DNA from: Thalassolituus sp. UBA674
GTDB lineage: Bacteria > Pseudomonadota > Gammaproteobacteria > Pseudomonadales > Oceanobacteraceae
Assembly (NCBI GenBank): GCA_002298335.1
Contig: DBNK01000036.1
Coordinates: 1-64,000, forward strand
Reading direction: 5' to 3'
DNA: 64,000 nt
A program made the translations under genes and the position numbers. This document shows positions 41,919 to 50,541 of this stretch, piece by piece. Every line of letters starts with the position of its first letter. Position 1 is the first letter of the stretch. The notes under the pieces were generated by a model. It was not told the DNA's origin. It ran no database searches and saw nothing but the letters and a program-made list of their open reading frames with translations.

Positions 41919-43238
41919 CTACACCGGTAAAGTCAGTGTGAAACAGGCTCCCTGCCCAAGGTTGTTATGGGCGGTAAGTTCACCGCCCAGGTCCTGTGCT
42001 AATCCATAGCTGATGTAGAGGCCCAGCCCGGTGCCCTGGCCAACCGGCTTGCTGGTAAAAAAGGGCTCAAAAATGTGCGGCATGTTCTTGGCATCAATGC
42101 CGGTGCCGTTGTCTTTCACCTGGATATGGAACTGACCGTCTTTGATGTCATGACGGATGCTGATGCGCGGGTGCTGGGCATCAGCGATGGCATCCAGCGC
42201 GTTCTGTACCAGATTCACCAGAATCTGATGGACCTGGCCTTTGCGGGTTTCAATCTCAAAGGTCTCCGGCAGCTGATACTCAATCTCCGGCTGAATACGG
42301 CTGGCTCTGACCACCCATTCCACGGCCTTGCGGATGACCGAAGGCAGATCGGCCACTTCCAGAGGTTCACGCTGGCCACCGGAATAGCGCAGCAGGTCCT
42401 GCACGATATCACTGACGCGTTCAGCACCTTCGAGAGTGCCGTCGATCAGCGGCGTCATGTCATCGAGAATGCGGTTTATCTTGTGGGTCTGCTTGAGCGC
42501 TTCTAACTGAGGGCCCGGGGCAATCTGGTCGATGGCCTGCAGATAATCAGTGATGCGTTTACCGTAGCGTTTGAGGGCGTGCATGTTGCCGAAGACAAAG
42601 CTGATGGGGTTGTTCAGTTCGTGGGCGACCCCGGCGACAAGGCGACCGAGCGATGCCATCTTCTCGGAATGTACCAGCTGCTGCTGCGTCTGCTTCAGCT
42701 GCTCGTAGGCGCGGCGCAGCTCGCCGACCGGACGACCGATCAGCACCATGCCGACGATGCGGCCATCATGATCATAACGGGGGGAGCAGTTCAGTGCCAG
42801 TGGGGTGGTGCTGTTGTCAGCGCAACGCACCTCGACTTCAAGGTCGATCACCAGTTCTCGTTGCAGCGCCTGAGCAAACTGCGCGACTTTATCGGCGCAG
42901 TCGGCACTGAAGACATCGGTCAGCGGGCGTTTGAGGAAGTCTCTTGCCGGTTTGGCGGTGAGGGTCTCAAGGGCGGCGTTCACCTGTTCAATACGCCCCC
43001 GGGTATCGCACACCAGCAGCACGTCGGTCATGGCTGAGAGTACGCTGCTGATGAACTGCTGAGCTTCTTCCAGCTCGGAGTTTTTGGCTTCCAGTTCGGA
43101 CTGATGATCGACCAGCTCGGCGTAGACGGATTCCATCTTCTGGATCACATCCATCCACACCTGATCAGACCCCTGCTCAATAACGAGGGCGGTCAGATCC
43201 ATGCTGACCTGACTGTCCGTGCCGGAAGCAGACGTCAC
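41919..43238 (-). CDS. hupT: Sensor histidine kinase HupT/HoxJ
   Basis: Cytoplasmic kinase that reads the state of HupUV and phosphorylates HupR. No membrane segments. An N-terminal coiled coil (about residues 30-62) precedes a PAS domain (about 63-175), the HisKA box GVAHELNNPISFVFGN and an HATPase domain (NLVQNALDAIADAQH, GTGIDAKNMPHIFEPFF, GTGLGLYIS). It overlaps hupR by four bases and sits 8 bases before hupU's start in the same transcript. In the known systems phosphorylation of HupR inactivates it, so HupT acts negatively in the absence of H2. Confidence 0.93.
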   Translation of the reverse strand: MTSASGTDSQVSMDLTALVIEQGSDQVWMDVIQKMESVYAELVDHQSELEAKNSELEEAQQFISSVLSAMTDVLLVCDTRGRIEQVNAALETLTAKPARDFLKRPLTDVFSADCADKVAQFAQALQRELVIDLEVEVRCADNSTTPLALNCSPRYDHDGRIVGMVLIGRPVGELRRAYEQLKQTQQQLVHSEKMASLGRLVAGVAHELNNPISFVFGNMHALKRYGKRITDYLQAIDQIAPGPQLEALKQTHKINRILDDMTPLIDGTLEGAERVSDIVQDLLRYSGGQREPLEVADLPSVIRKAVEWVVRASRIQPEIEYQLPETFEIETRKGQVHQILVNLVQNALDAIADAQHPRISIRHDIKDGQFHIQVKDNGTGIDAKNMPHIFEPFFTSKPVGQGTGLGLYISYGLAQDLGGELTAHNNLGQGACFTLTLPV

Positions 43239-44713
43239 AGGCTGACGACCTTGCTGTCAGACGGCTGGTCCAGGCCGTAACGCTCCAGTTTGCTGCGCAG
43301 GCCGACACGGGAGAGGCCGAGCTCGTTGGCGGCGCGGCTTTTATTCCAGCGGTGGCGTATCAGGGTCTCTTTGAGAATGATGGCTTCCAGCGTTTCCACC
43401 CGGTCTTTGAGCGAACCATCCAGTCCGGCCAGGCTGTCAAACGACTGGGATTCTTCACGTGGCGTGGCACGCAGCACGCGCGGACTGAGTAGATCGGCAC
43501 TGAGTTCGTCGCCACGGCAGGTGACCAGCATGTGGCTGACTTCGTTCTGCAGTTCACGTACGTTGCCCGGCCAGTGGTACTGCTGCATGCAGTCGAGGGC
43601 TTCTTCGCTGAAGCCTTTCACCGTTTTGCCCAGCGTTGCCATGGTTTTATCCAGCAGGGCGTTGGCCAGCGCCGGAATATCGCGGCGACGCTCACGCAGG
43701 GGCGGCAGATTCACGGTCACCGTGGCTAAACGGTAATAGAGGTCTTCGCGGAAACGCCCGGCCGCGACTTCTTCTTCCAGATGTTTATTGGTGGCGGCAA
43801 TCACGCGCACATCGACTTTGCGGGTGATGCTGCTGCCCAGTGGGCGGATCTCACCTTCCTGCAGAACACGCAGCAGTTTCACCTGAAACGCCGGGGAAAC
43901 TTCACCGATTTCATCCAGGAATACGGTGCCGCCGTTCGCTCGCTCAAACAGGCCGATACGGTCTTCAACGGCTCCGGTGAAGGCCCCGCGCTTGTAACCA
44001 AACAGTTCGCTTTCGAGCAGTTCATCGGGCAGGGCACCACAGTTCTCTACCACAAAGGGTTTGTCCCAGCGCAGGCTGTTGTAGTGCAGGGCGCGTGCGG
44101 CGAGTTCTTTACCTGTGCCGGATTCACCCATCAGCAACACCGAGATATCGTAGGGGGCAACCTGACGGATGTGGTCGCAGATGTCGTTCATCGGGCTGCT
44201 GGCGGTACGCACAATGCCGTCATCGTGCTGGTAAGTGCTGCGCAGTAACTCACGCTTCTGATTCAGTGAATCGCTGATCTGGCCCGGCATCATTTTGAGC
44301 TCAATCGACAGGGCTTCGTTCTGGCGTTGCAGATCAAACAACCGGGTGGCGTTTTTCAGTGTCAGGATCAGGCTGTCCGGCTGCCAGGGCTTAGTGATGT
44401 ACTGGTAGATGCCGGCGTCGTTGACGGCGCTGATGATATCGGCCGAGTCGGTATAGCCCGAGATCACCATGCGGATGACGTTGGGCCACTGATCACGTAT
44501 CTGCTTCAGGAATTCGACACCGGTCATCTCCGGCATGCGCTGATCGCAGAGCACGATCTGCACCCATTCCTGCTCCAGAATCTGCAGGGCATCACCGATG
44601 TTTGAGGCAGTTTTGACGTCAAAGTCATCGTCGAGGATGCGCTCCAGAGTCTCCAGCGAGCGGATCTCATCGTCGATGATCAGAATGGTCGGTAATGTCG
44701 TCGTCATGGTCAT
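43235..44713 (-). CDS. hupR: HupR/HoxA response regulator, sigma-54 activator of hydrogenase genes
   Basis: NtrC-family enhancer-binding protein of 492 residues: receiver domain with phosphoacceptor Asp57, an AAA+ domain with Walker A GESGTGKE (196-203), the sigma-54 contact loop GAFTGA (243-248) and Walker B FLDEIG, and a C-terminal Fis-type helix-turn-helix (SRAANELGLSRVGLRSKL). An intact GAFTGA loop means it can activate sigma-54 RNA polymerase directly, and two matching promoters lie in the same locus (53040 and 57255). In R. capsulatus and R. eutropha the unphosphorylated form is active. Confidence 0.94.
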   Translation of the reverse strand: MTMTTTLPTILIIDDEIRSLETLERILDDDFDVKTASNIGDALQILEQEWVQIVLCDQRMPEMTGVEFLKQIRDQWPNVIRMVISGYTDSADIISAVNDAGIYQYITKPWQPDSLILTLKNATRLFDLQRQNEALSIELKMMPGQISDSLNQKRELLRSTYQHDDGIVRTASSPMNDICDHIRQVAPYDISVLLMGESGTGKELAARALHYNSLRWDKPFVVENCGALPDELLESELFGYKRGAFTGAVEDRIGLFERANGGTVFLDEIGEVSPAFQVKLLRVLQEGEIRPLGSSITRKVDVRVIAATNKHLEEEVAAGRFREDLYYRLATVTVNLPPLRERRRDIPALANALLDKTMATLGKTVKGFSEEALDCMQQYHWPGNVRELQNEVSHMLVTCRGDELSADLLSPRVLRATPREESQSFDSLAGLDGSLKDRVETLEAIILKETLIRHRWNKSRAANELGLSRVGLRSKLERYGLDQPSDSKVVSL

Positions 44714-44716
44714 ACC

Positions 44717-45778
44717 CTAACAGATTCTTGGCAGTTGTTCGCCAGCCAGCCAGTCGACAATGCGCTGGCCGCCAAAGCCGGTTTCCATCTGCACAAAGTG
44801 GTGTTCATCTTCAATGACTTCACCAATGATGGCCGCGTTCTCACCTTGCGGATGTGCTTTCATTACTGCCAGCAGTATCTCTGCGTGTTCTGCCGGGCAG
44901 ATACACACCAGCTTGCCTTCGTTAGCGACGTACAGAGGGTCCAGCCCCAGCAGTTCGCAGGCGGCGTTAACAGCCGGTTTGACCGGCAGGTCCGATTCGC
45001 GGATGCGGATGCCGACCTGCGACTGATGCGCCAGCTCGTTTAAGGTCGTTGCCAGTCCTCCACGAGTCGGATCTCGCAGGCAATGGATGTCGGGTACGGC
45101 GTCGGTCATGGCCGCAATCAATGTGTGCAGAGCGGCGGAGTCAGATTCAATGGTGGTCTCGAACTCCAGATTCTCACGGCTCGACATGATGGCCACGCCA
45201 TGATCGCCTATCGTCCCGCTGATCAGCACCACATCACCGGGCTGTGCGTTATGTCCGGCAATGTCCAGCCCATCGGGCACGACACCGACACCGGCGGTAT
45301 TGATAAATACGCCATCGCCTTTGCCTTTTTCAACGACCTTGGTATCACCTGTGATCACCGGCACGCCTGCTTCACGGGCGGCGGCGGCCATGCTGGCGAC
45401 AATGCGGTCGAGGTCGGCCAGAGGAAAGCCTTCTTCGAGAATAAACCCGGCACTCAGGTAGAGTGGGCGTGCACCGGACATGGCAATATCGTTCACTGTG
45501 CCATGCACCGCCAATGAGCCAATATCACCACCGGGGAAGAACAGCGGCGAAATGACGTGGCTGTCGGTACTCATCACCATGCGCCCGGCAGGTGCGCTGA
45601 ACTGAGCGTTGTCATTGCCCTGACGCAGCAGCTCGTTATCCAGATGTTTCACGAACAGTTCTTCGATCAGCTGGGCCGAGGCGCGGCCGCCACTGCCGTG
45701 GCTCATATCGATGTGACCGGTCTTCAGATTTAAAGGTACCGTAAAGCGCTTACGGCCTTTTTTGCTCATCTCATTCAT
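44717..45778 (-). CDS. hypE: HypE hydrogenase maturation protein
   Basis: Dehydrates the carbamoyl group delivered by HypF to a thiocyanate on its own C-terminal cysteine; here the protein ends with LPRIC, so this cysteine is in place. The 353-residue PurM-like protein has the N-terminal MSHGSGGRAS motif and ATP-binding stretches such as VITGDTKVVEKG. It overlaps hypD by four bases (ATGA) and is followed by hupR after three bases. Confidence 0.96.
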   Translation of the reverse strand: MNEMSKKGRKRFTVPLNLKTGHIDMSHGSGGRASAQLIEELFVKHLDNELLRQGNDNAQFSAPAGRMVMSTDSHVISPLFFPGGDIGSLAVHGTVNDIAMSGARPLYLSAGFILEEGFPLADLDRIVASMAAAAREAGVPVITGDTKVVEKGKGDGVFINTAGVGVVPDGLDIAGHNAQPGDVVLISGTIGDHGVAIMSSRENLEFETTIESDSAALHTLIAAMTDAVPDIHCLRDPTRGGLATTLNELAHQSQVGIRIRESDLPVKPAVNAACELLGLDPLYVANEGKLVCICPAEHAEILLAVMKAHPQGENAAIIGEVIEDEHHFVQMETGFGGQRIVDWLAGEQLPRIC

Positions 45779-46950
45779 GCGCTGGCAGCCTTCTGGGATT
45801 GAGGAGAGGACGTTACTGGTTGCCCGCGGAAACGGCCATAACTCCAGTGCGCCGCACAGGCCCCCTCAGAAGATACCATGCAGCTGCCCATCGGGTTCTC
45901 CGGTGTGCAGACGGTGCCGAACAGTTTGCAGTCCACCGGCTTCTTGGTGCCGCGCAGAATGCTCGGGCATTCGCAGGCTTTGTGGTCTTTTGCGATCAGG
46001 TCGCCGGTGTTTTTCAGGCAGTCGAAGCGTTGCTCGGCATCAAAGGCACTGAAGCGCGGCTGAATCTTAAGGGCTGAGTCAGGTATCCACCCCAGACCAC
46101 GCCATTCAAAACGGTCGCGCAGTTCCAGTACCTCTGCGACCAGTGCCTGAGCCTTGCGGTTACCTTCGCGGCTGACCACGCGGGCGTATTCGTTCTCGAC
46201 CTCGCAACGGCCATCGTTGATCTGCTGGATCATCATCAGGGTCGACTGCATCACATCCAGTGGTTCAAATCCGGCGATGACCACCGGTTTGCCGTACTTC
46301 TGTGGCACAAACTCATAGGGCTGGCTGCCGATGATGGAGCTGACGTGCGATGGCCCTAAGAAGCCATCCAGATTCAGCACTTCGCCATCGACCGCTGGGG
46401 CATCGAGCAGGCCGCTCATGGCCGCCGGAGTCAGGACGTGGTTGCAGAATACGGTGAAGTTAGAGAGCTGTTCGCTCTGCGCCTGCAGGATGGCCACCGC
46501 CGTCGGTGGGGTGGTGGTTTCGAAGCCGATGGCGAAGAACACCACTTCACTCTCCGGGTTATCCCGGGCGATCTTCAGAGCATCCTGAGTGGAATAGACC
46601 ATGCGTACATCGGCGCCTTCGGCTTTCACTTTCATCAGGCTTTCGCGTTCACTGGCGGGTACCCGCAGCAGGTCAGCGTAGGTGCAGAGGATGACGTTCT
46701 CTTCACGCAGCAGGCGGATCATCAGGTCGATGCGACTGGTCGGCAGTACGCACACCGGGCAGCCGGGGCCGTGTACGTAATGCACATTGCCAGGCATCAG
46801 ATCCTGCACACCATAGCGGAAAATCGCGTGAGTATGGCCGCCGCAGAACTCCATGAAGTGGTACTCGCGTGCCGGGTCCACACTGTGACGGATGCGCTCA
46901 GCAATGTGCTTTGCCAGTTTCTGGTCTCTGAACTCTTCTATATATTTCAT
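45775..46950 (-). CDS. hypD: HypD hydrogenase maturation iron-sulfur protein
   Basis: Scaffold for Fe(CN)2CO assembly together with HypC. The 391-residue protein has HypD signatures: MEFCGGHTHAIFRYG, GPGCPVCVLPTSRID with the CysxxCys site, GFETTTPPTA, and the C-terminal cluster cysteines in ECPSILRGTKKPVDCKLFGTVC-type sequence. It overlaps hypC and hypE by four bases each, so hypCDE are translated together. Confidence 0.96.
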   Translation of the reverse strand: MKYIEEFRDQKLAKHIAERIRHSVDPAREYHFMEFCGGHTHAIFRYGVQDLMPGNVHYVHGPGCPVCVLPTSRIDLMIRLLREENVILCTYADLLRVPASERESLMKVKAEGADVRMVYSTQDALKIARDNPESEVVFFAIGFETTTPPTAVAILQAQSEQLSNFTVFCNHVLTPAAMSGLLDAPAVDGEVLNLDGFLGPSHVSSIIGSQPYEFVPQKYGKPVVIAGFEPLDVMQSTLMMIQQINDGRCEVENEYARVVSREGNRKAQALVAEVLELRDRFEWRGLGWIPDSALKIQPRFSAFDAEQRFDCLKNTGDLIAKDHKACECPSILRGTKKPVDCKLFGTVCTPENPMGSCMVSSEGACAAHWSYGRFRGQPVTSSPQSQKAASA

Positions 46951-47201
46951 TGGTTTACCCCAGAAACCTGATCTTCATTTGAAGAGATGGTTTCATCCAG
47001 TTCCCCGAACAGTGCCAAAGTATGTGCGGCTTCCTCAGGGTCGAGACGCTCCAGCGCATAGCCTACATGCACCAGTACATAATCACCGACGCTGACACCG
47101 TCGACCAGGGCCAGTGAAATGGTCTTTCTGACCTCGCCCACAGACACCACGGCGTTATCACCGTCGATGCTCAGAATCTCTGCCGGAATGGCCAGACACA
47201 T
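46947..47201 (-). CDS. hypC: HypC hydrogenase assembly chaperone
   Basis: Carries the Fe(CN)2CO unit from HypD to the large subunit. The start at ATG 47201 gives the required N-terminal Cys2 (MCLAIP) after Met removal; a 13-residue longer reading is rejected. Its 84 residues match HypC. The related HupF in this locus (51836-52198) shares the MCIGIP start and probably serves HupL specifically. Confidence 0.96.
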   Translation of the reverse strand: MCLAIPAEILSIDGDNAVVSVGEVRKTISLALVDGVSVGDYVLVHVGYALERLDPEEAAHTLALFGELDETISSNEDQVSGVNQ

Positions 47202-47223
47202 AATCGTTCCTCCGCCTCTGTGC

Positions 47224-48120
47224 TTATTGACCCAGCCCAACCAGCTGACGGGTCGCCGCCAGCCAGCTGTACCAGGTATCCATGCCTTCGCCTGTGGTGG
47301 CCGATACCTGTAACACGCGTATCTTCGGATTCACACGGCGGGCGTTGGCGATGCAGGCTTCGACATCAAAGTTCAGGTAGGGCAGCAGATCGATTTTATT
47401 CAGCAGCATCAGGTCGGCGGCATGGAACATGTCCGGGTACTTGAGTGGTTTGTCTTCACCTTCCGTCACCGAGAGGATGGCGACCTTATGCGCTTCGCCC
47501 AGATCAAAACTGGCCGGGCAGACCAGATTGCCGACGTTTTCAATGAACAGGATGCTGTCATTCTCCGGCTGCAGTTTCTCCAGTGCATGGCCGACCATGT
47601 GGCCATCCAGATGGCAGCCCTTGCCGGTATTGATCTGCAGGGCGCGCGCGCCGGTGGCGCGGATGCGCTCGGCGTCATTCACCGTCTGCTGATCACCTTC
47701 GATGACGGTCATGGTCTGGCTGTCTTTGAGGTCATTGATGGTGCGGGTGAGCAGGGTGGTTTTGCCGGAACCGGGGCTGGAGACCAGATTCAGTGCGAGA
47801 ATGCCGCGCTGTGCCAGCCACTGGCGGTTGGCGCTGGCGTACTGGTTGTTCTTGCTGAGAATATCCTGCTCAATCTGCACCATGCGCGCCTGTGACATAC
47901 CCGGAGCATGTGCATGGGCCGGACCGTGGCCGTAATGATGGTGCTCGCTGCCCTCTGTGTGCTCTGCATGGCTATGATCATGCCCGTGATGATGATCATG
48001 CCCGTGATGATGATCATGGCTGTGCGAATGACCGTGCTTATGATCATGTAGATGGCTATGTGTGTGATGTGGGTCTTCGACCTGCACTTCACCTTCAGAA
48101 CAACCGCAGACAGTACACAT
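47224..48120 (-). CDS. hypB: HypB GTPase, nickel insertion and storage
   Basis: GTPase that delivers nickel to the hydrogenase precursor with HypA. The start at ATG 48120 gives the N-terminal CTVCGC high-affinity nickel motif. A His-rich stretch at residues 18-71 contains 27 His, a nickel store as in Rhizobium/Bradyrhizobium HypB. The GTPase domain has Walker A SSPGSGKTTLL, the GKGCHLDGHM metal motif, ENVGNLVCPA and NKIDLLPY (G4). The total is 298 residues. The His tract is encoded by a tandem DNA repeat. Confidence 0.95.
   Translation of the reverse strand: MCTVCGCSEGEVQVEDPHHTHSHLHDHKHGHSHSHDHHHGHDHHHGHDHSHAEHTEGSEHHHYGHGPAHAHAPGMSQARMVQIEQDILSKNNQYASANRQWLAQRGILALNLVSSPGSGKTTLLTRTINDLKDSQTMTVIEGDQQTVNDAERIRATGARALQINTGKGCHLDGHMVGHALEKLQPENDSILFIENVGNLVCPASFDLGEAHKVAILSVTEGEDKPLKYPDMFHAADLMLLNKIDLLPYLNFDVEACIANARRVNPKIRVLQVSATTGEGMDTWYSWLAATRQLVGLGQ
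47976..48029. repeat. 18-bp tandem repeat encoding the HypB His tract
   Basis: The unit GATCATGCCCGTGATGAT occurs twice exactly (47976-47993 and 47994-48011), followed by a diverged third copy (48012-48029). On the minus strand it codes for HHGHDH-type blocks, so copy number changes would change the nickel-binding capacity in steps of six residues. Confidence 0.8.
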
Positions 48121-48122
48121 GG

Positions 48123-48464
48123 TTATTCGACCTCCAGTTCTTTGATTCTCATCTCGTCCCCGCCCTGAACCTGCAGCTGATGGCTGCCACAGTCCGGGCA
48201 TGGGTCGAAGCGTTGATGGATTTCCACCGCTTTGGCGCACGGCAGGCACCAGGCATCAGCGGGAATGTTAATGATGTTCAGGGCGGCGTTTTCAGCCAGC
48301 GTGCCACGGGTCACCACGTCGAAGCTGAACTCCAGTGCCGATTGTTCAACCCCGGCCAGCTGTCCGATTTCCAGCCAGACACTTTTGACCCGCTGGAAGC
48401 CCTGAGCCTCTGCACTGTTTTCCAGCACCTGCAGGATACCTTCGCAGAGTGACATCTCATGCAT
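48123..48464 (-). CDS. hypA: HypA nickel metallochaperone
   Basis: Zinc-binding nickel chaperone acting with HypB. ATG 48464 gives the family N-terminus MHEMSLCEG, whose His2 binds nickel; GGAGA is eight bases upstream, whereas an ATG six bases earlier is too close to it. The two zinc Cys pairs are WCLPC and PCPDC. The 113 residues fit. It overlaps the end of hupK by eight bases. Confidence 0.95.
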   Translation of the reverse strand: MHEMSLCEGILQVLENSAEAQGFQRVKSVWLEIGQLAGVEQSALEFSFDVVTRGTLAENAALNIINIPADAWCLPCAKAVEIHQRFDPCPDCGSHQLQVQGGDEMRIKELEVE

Positions 48465-49704
48465 GGGCATTGTCTCCGTTCATCAGGGTCAGCTGATAGC
48501 CTACACAGGGGTCAACCAGCTCGATCAGCAGGGCCGCCTGCTGGCGTATGTCGTCGGCGTGGCCTGCGAGCCCGGCCAGTGCCTGAGGTATAACGCCGGC
48601 AGGATGAAAATTCCATTCAGTCGGCGCCAGAATGCGGTATTCGCTGATGCGTGGTTTGCCGTCAGCTGAATCGGCCGTGCTGACCGAGGCCCAGTGAAAC
48701 AGCTGCCCGCGTGCGGCGCAGACCTGCCCCAGTGCCTGCCCCGGGGTGGCGACAAACGCAGTCTCAACCTGAGGGTAGGCGGCATCCCATAACGGGCGGC
48801 TGGCAAAAAACCGTGTCAGCCTCAGCGTGAGCAAGGCTACCTCGCTCAGCAGAGCGGTGGCGCGGACCAGCAGGGCAGAACCCGACTGGCGGCGCAGAGC
48901 CTGAGTCAGCGGCACCCGGCTGCGGCTGAAGCTGGTACTTTCACAGGGGTGCTCCTGCCATTGTGGCCGGGCAATAAAACCCGGGTCCTGCATCTGCTCA
49001 ATCAGCTCTGAGGCGTTGCCAAAATGAATGGCGGGCAGTGCCTGCATGGGGCTGACGCAGCTGTGTGTCCATTCCCGTGCAATGATACGGCGCATGAGCC
49101 TGACCGCCGGTGTTGCGTCTTCCGGATGCTGTTCAATCAGGGTAATCAGATCTTCCAGGGACGCCAGCTTGAGCCACTCATCACAGGAAACGCCAAGCAC
49201 CCGGGTTTCAATCAATGTCTGCAGTTCTTCGAGGCAGGCTATGATGCCGGTCTGATCCAGTGCCCTCGGTGTCGCTCCCGGCGACAACCAGTGCTCCAGT
49301 CCGCCCAGCGCCTGTTCAACCTGCTGCTTACTGCTCAGCACCTGCGCCAGTGTGGCGTGGTCGGGCGTGGATTCGGTATGCGCGGGCCAGCCCAGCAGAA
49401 TGCGCCAGAGGTGTTCACGCAGGGTTTCGATATCGGTCACGGCCTGACGGACCTGATCCGTGTCCGGGTCAGGTTTGACTCCCATGGCCGCCTCTAAGGT
49501 GCGTACGGCGGCGACACTCTGCGCGTTGCCACAGATGCCGAACACCATGCCGATCAGCTGCAGGGCTTCCGGCACCGTGCGGCCACTCAGCAGGGCCGCG
49601 GTCTGGGTCTGGCGGCTGGATTCGACGGTCACCGCACAGACACGGCTGTCGCGCAGGGTGCCCTGGCACTGCAGGCGGATGTCGATCTGGCCATCAAAAC
49701 GCAT
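48457..49704 (-). CDS. hupK: HupK/HoxV, large-subunit-like assembly scaffold
   Basis: A 415-residue paralogue of the hydrogenase large subunit that lacks the full NiFe-binding set: the first pair is reduced to GICGN and the C-terminal motif reads LVDPCVGYQ with one cysteine. PTEWNFHP corresponds to the conserved TTWNxxP block of real large subunits. HupK/HoxV proteins are thought to hold the Fe(CN)2CO unit during assembly of the uptake hydrogenase. It lies between hupJ and hypA as in rhizobial and Rhodobacter hup clusters. Confidence 0.9.
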   Translation of the reverse strand: MRFDGQIDIRLQCQGTLRDSRVCAVTVESSRQTQTAALLSGRTVPEALQLIGMVFGICGNAQSVAAVRTLEAAMGVKPDPDTDQVRQAVTDIETLREHLWRILLGWPAHTESTPDHATLAQVLSSKQQVEQALGGLEHWLSPGATPRALDQTGIIACLEELQTLIETRVLGVSCDEWLKLASLEDLITLIEQHPEDATPAVRLMRRIIAREWTHSCVSPMQALPAIHFGNASELIEQMQDPGFIARPQWQEHPCESTSFSRSRVPLTQALRRQSGSALLVRATALLSEVALLTLRLTRFFASRPLWDAAYPQVETAFVATPGQALGQVCAARGQLFHWASVSTADSADGKPRISEYRILAPTEWNFHPAGVIPQALAGLAGHADDIRQQAALLIELVDPCVGYQLTLMNGDNAHA

Positions 49705-49712
49705 GTTGATAC

Positions 49713-50300
49713 TTATCCCCGGAATCCGCTCAACAGCTGACGGCGGCTGATGGCTTTGTCGGTGAGCGGGCTTTCCAATACGGTATCTGCCTCAGAACAT
49801 GAATCGTTATCCGCTTCAGGCGCGGGCTCGGGCCCATATTCAGGAAAAGGCTGCCCCTGGGCGTCAATGTCTTCGAAGTTGTCGACATCCATCAGCCCGG
49901 CCATTACGGCTGCTGCGGTTTCGATGGCGGCCTGCTGGTCCTGAAACTCAAACATGGGTGAGAACAGCGAGCAGCTCTGAAAATGCCCGATGGCGTCTTC
50001 AGCGCCGGTGATGAATTCGTATGCACCGGACGGAAAACTGTGGGTCTGTTTGGTGGCTACCCGGCGGCTGTTGAGGTCATCGCGGGTTTCTTCGTTCGCG
50101 GGCAGCAGCATCAGGTTCATAAACCAGGGGGTGATCAGAACACCCAGGTAATAACCCTGCCACTCAATAAAATGACCGGCATTGACCGACAGCTCTACGT
50201 TGACCACCGGCACATCGGTCATGCGGGTGCGCTGAATCTCCGTGAAGGTGTGCTCCAGCAGAGGCTGCAGTTCAGACAGTGAAGGCAAGGGCTGGGTCAT
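49713..50300 (-). CDS. hupJ: HupJ/HoxT, HybE-family hydrogenase assembly chaperone
   Basis: A 195-residue protein of the HybE family, recognisable by WQGYYLGVLITPWFMNLMLLP and the following FPSGAYEF block. HybE-like proteins assist assembly or quality control of Tat-exported hydrogenases. The C-terminal 50 residues are acidic and end with SRRQLLSGFRG, a short basic motif that looks like a Tat consensus although it is at the wrong end. It is four bases downstream of the hupI stop. Confidence 0.9.
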   Translation of the reverse strand: MTQPLPSLSELQPLLEHTFTEIQRTRMTDVPVVNVELSVNAGHFIEWQGYYLGVLITPWFMNLMLLPANEETRDDLNSRRVATKQTHSFPSGAYEFITGAEDAIGHFQSCSLFSPMFEFQDQQAAIETAAAVMAGLMDVDNFEDIDAQGQPFPEYGPEPAPEADNDSCSEADTVLESPLTDKAISRRQLLSGFRG

Positions 50301-50303
50301 GGG

Positions 50304-50525
50304 TTATTCAACTACCATAAAGTCGTTTTTCTTGCCGTCGCAGTTGGGGCAGGTCCAGTGCTCCGGCAATTCAGAAAATGGCGTACCGGGCTCAATCTGC
50401 CAGTAGTCATCTCCCTGTTCCGGGTCGTAGATGTACCAGCAGATTTTGCATTCCAGCTTACTGTTGGGCTGCAGTTTCGTATTGTCGCCGCCGTAGGAGC
50501 CGGCAAAAAACTGATCGTCTCTCAT
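50304..50525 (-). CDS. hupI: HupI/HoxR rubredoxin-like protein
   Basis: A 73-residue rubredoxin with both iron-binding pairs: CKIC near residue 26 and CPNC near residue 59, and the usual Gly-Asp and aromatic core (WYIYDPEQGD). ATG 50525 is used; a 14-residue longer reading overlaps hupH. Rubredoxins in hup clusters are found with oxygen-exposed membrane-bound hydrogenases and are needed for activity under aerobic conditions in R. eutropha and rhizobia. Confidence 0.94.
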   Translation of the reverse strand: MRDDQFFAGSYGGDNTKLQPNSKLECKICWYIYDPEQGDDYWQIEPGTPFSELPEHWTCPNCDGKKNDFMVVE

Positions 50526-50541
50526 CGTATGTTCAGCGTCC

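Noticed and set aside
47976..48029. Direct repeats that might be a CRISPR array
   Set aside because: Units are adjacent without spacers and lie in frame inside hypB.
48457..49704. HupK as a degenerate third hydrogenase large subunit
   Set aside because: Loss of the NiFe cysteines is characteristic of HupK/HoxV scaffolds; the gene is intact and correctly placed.
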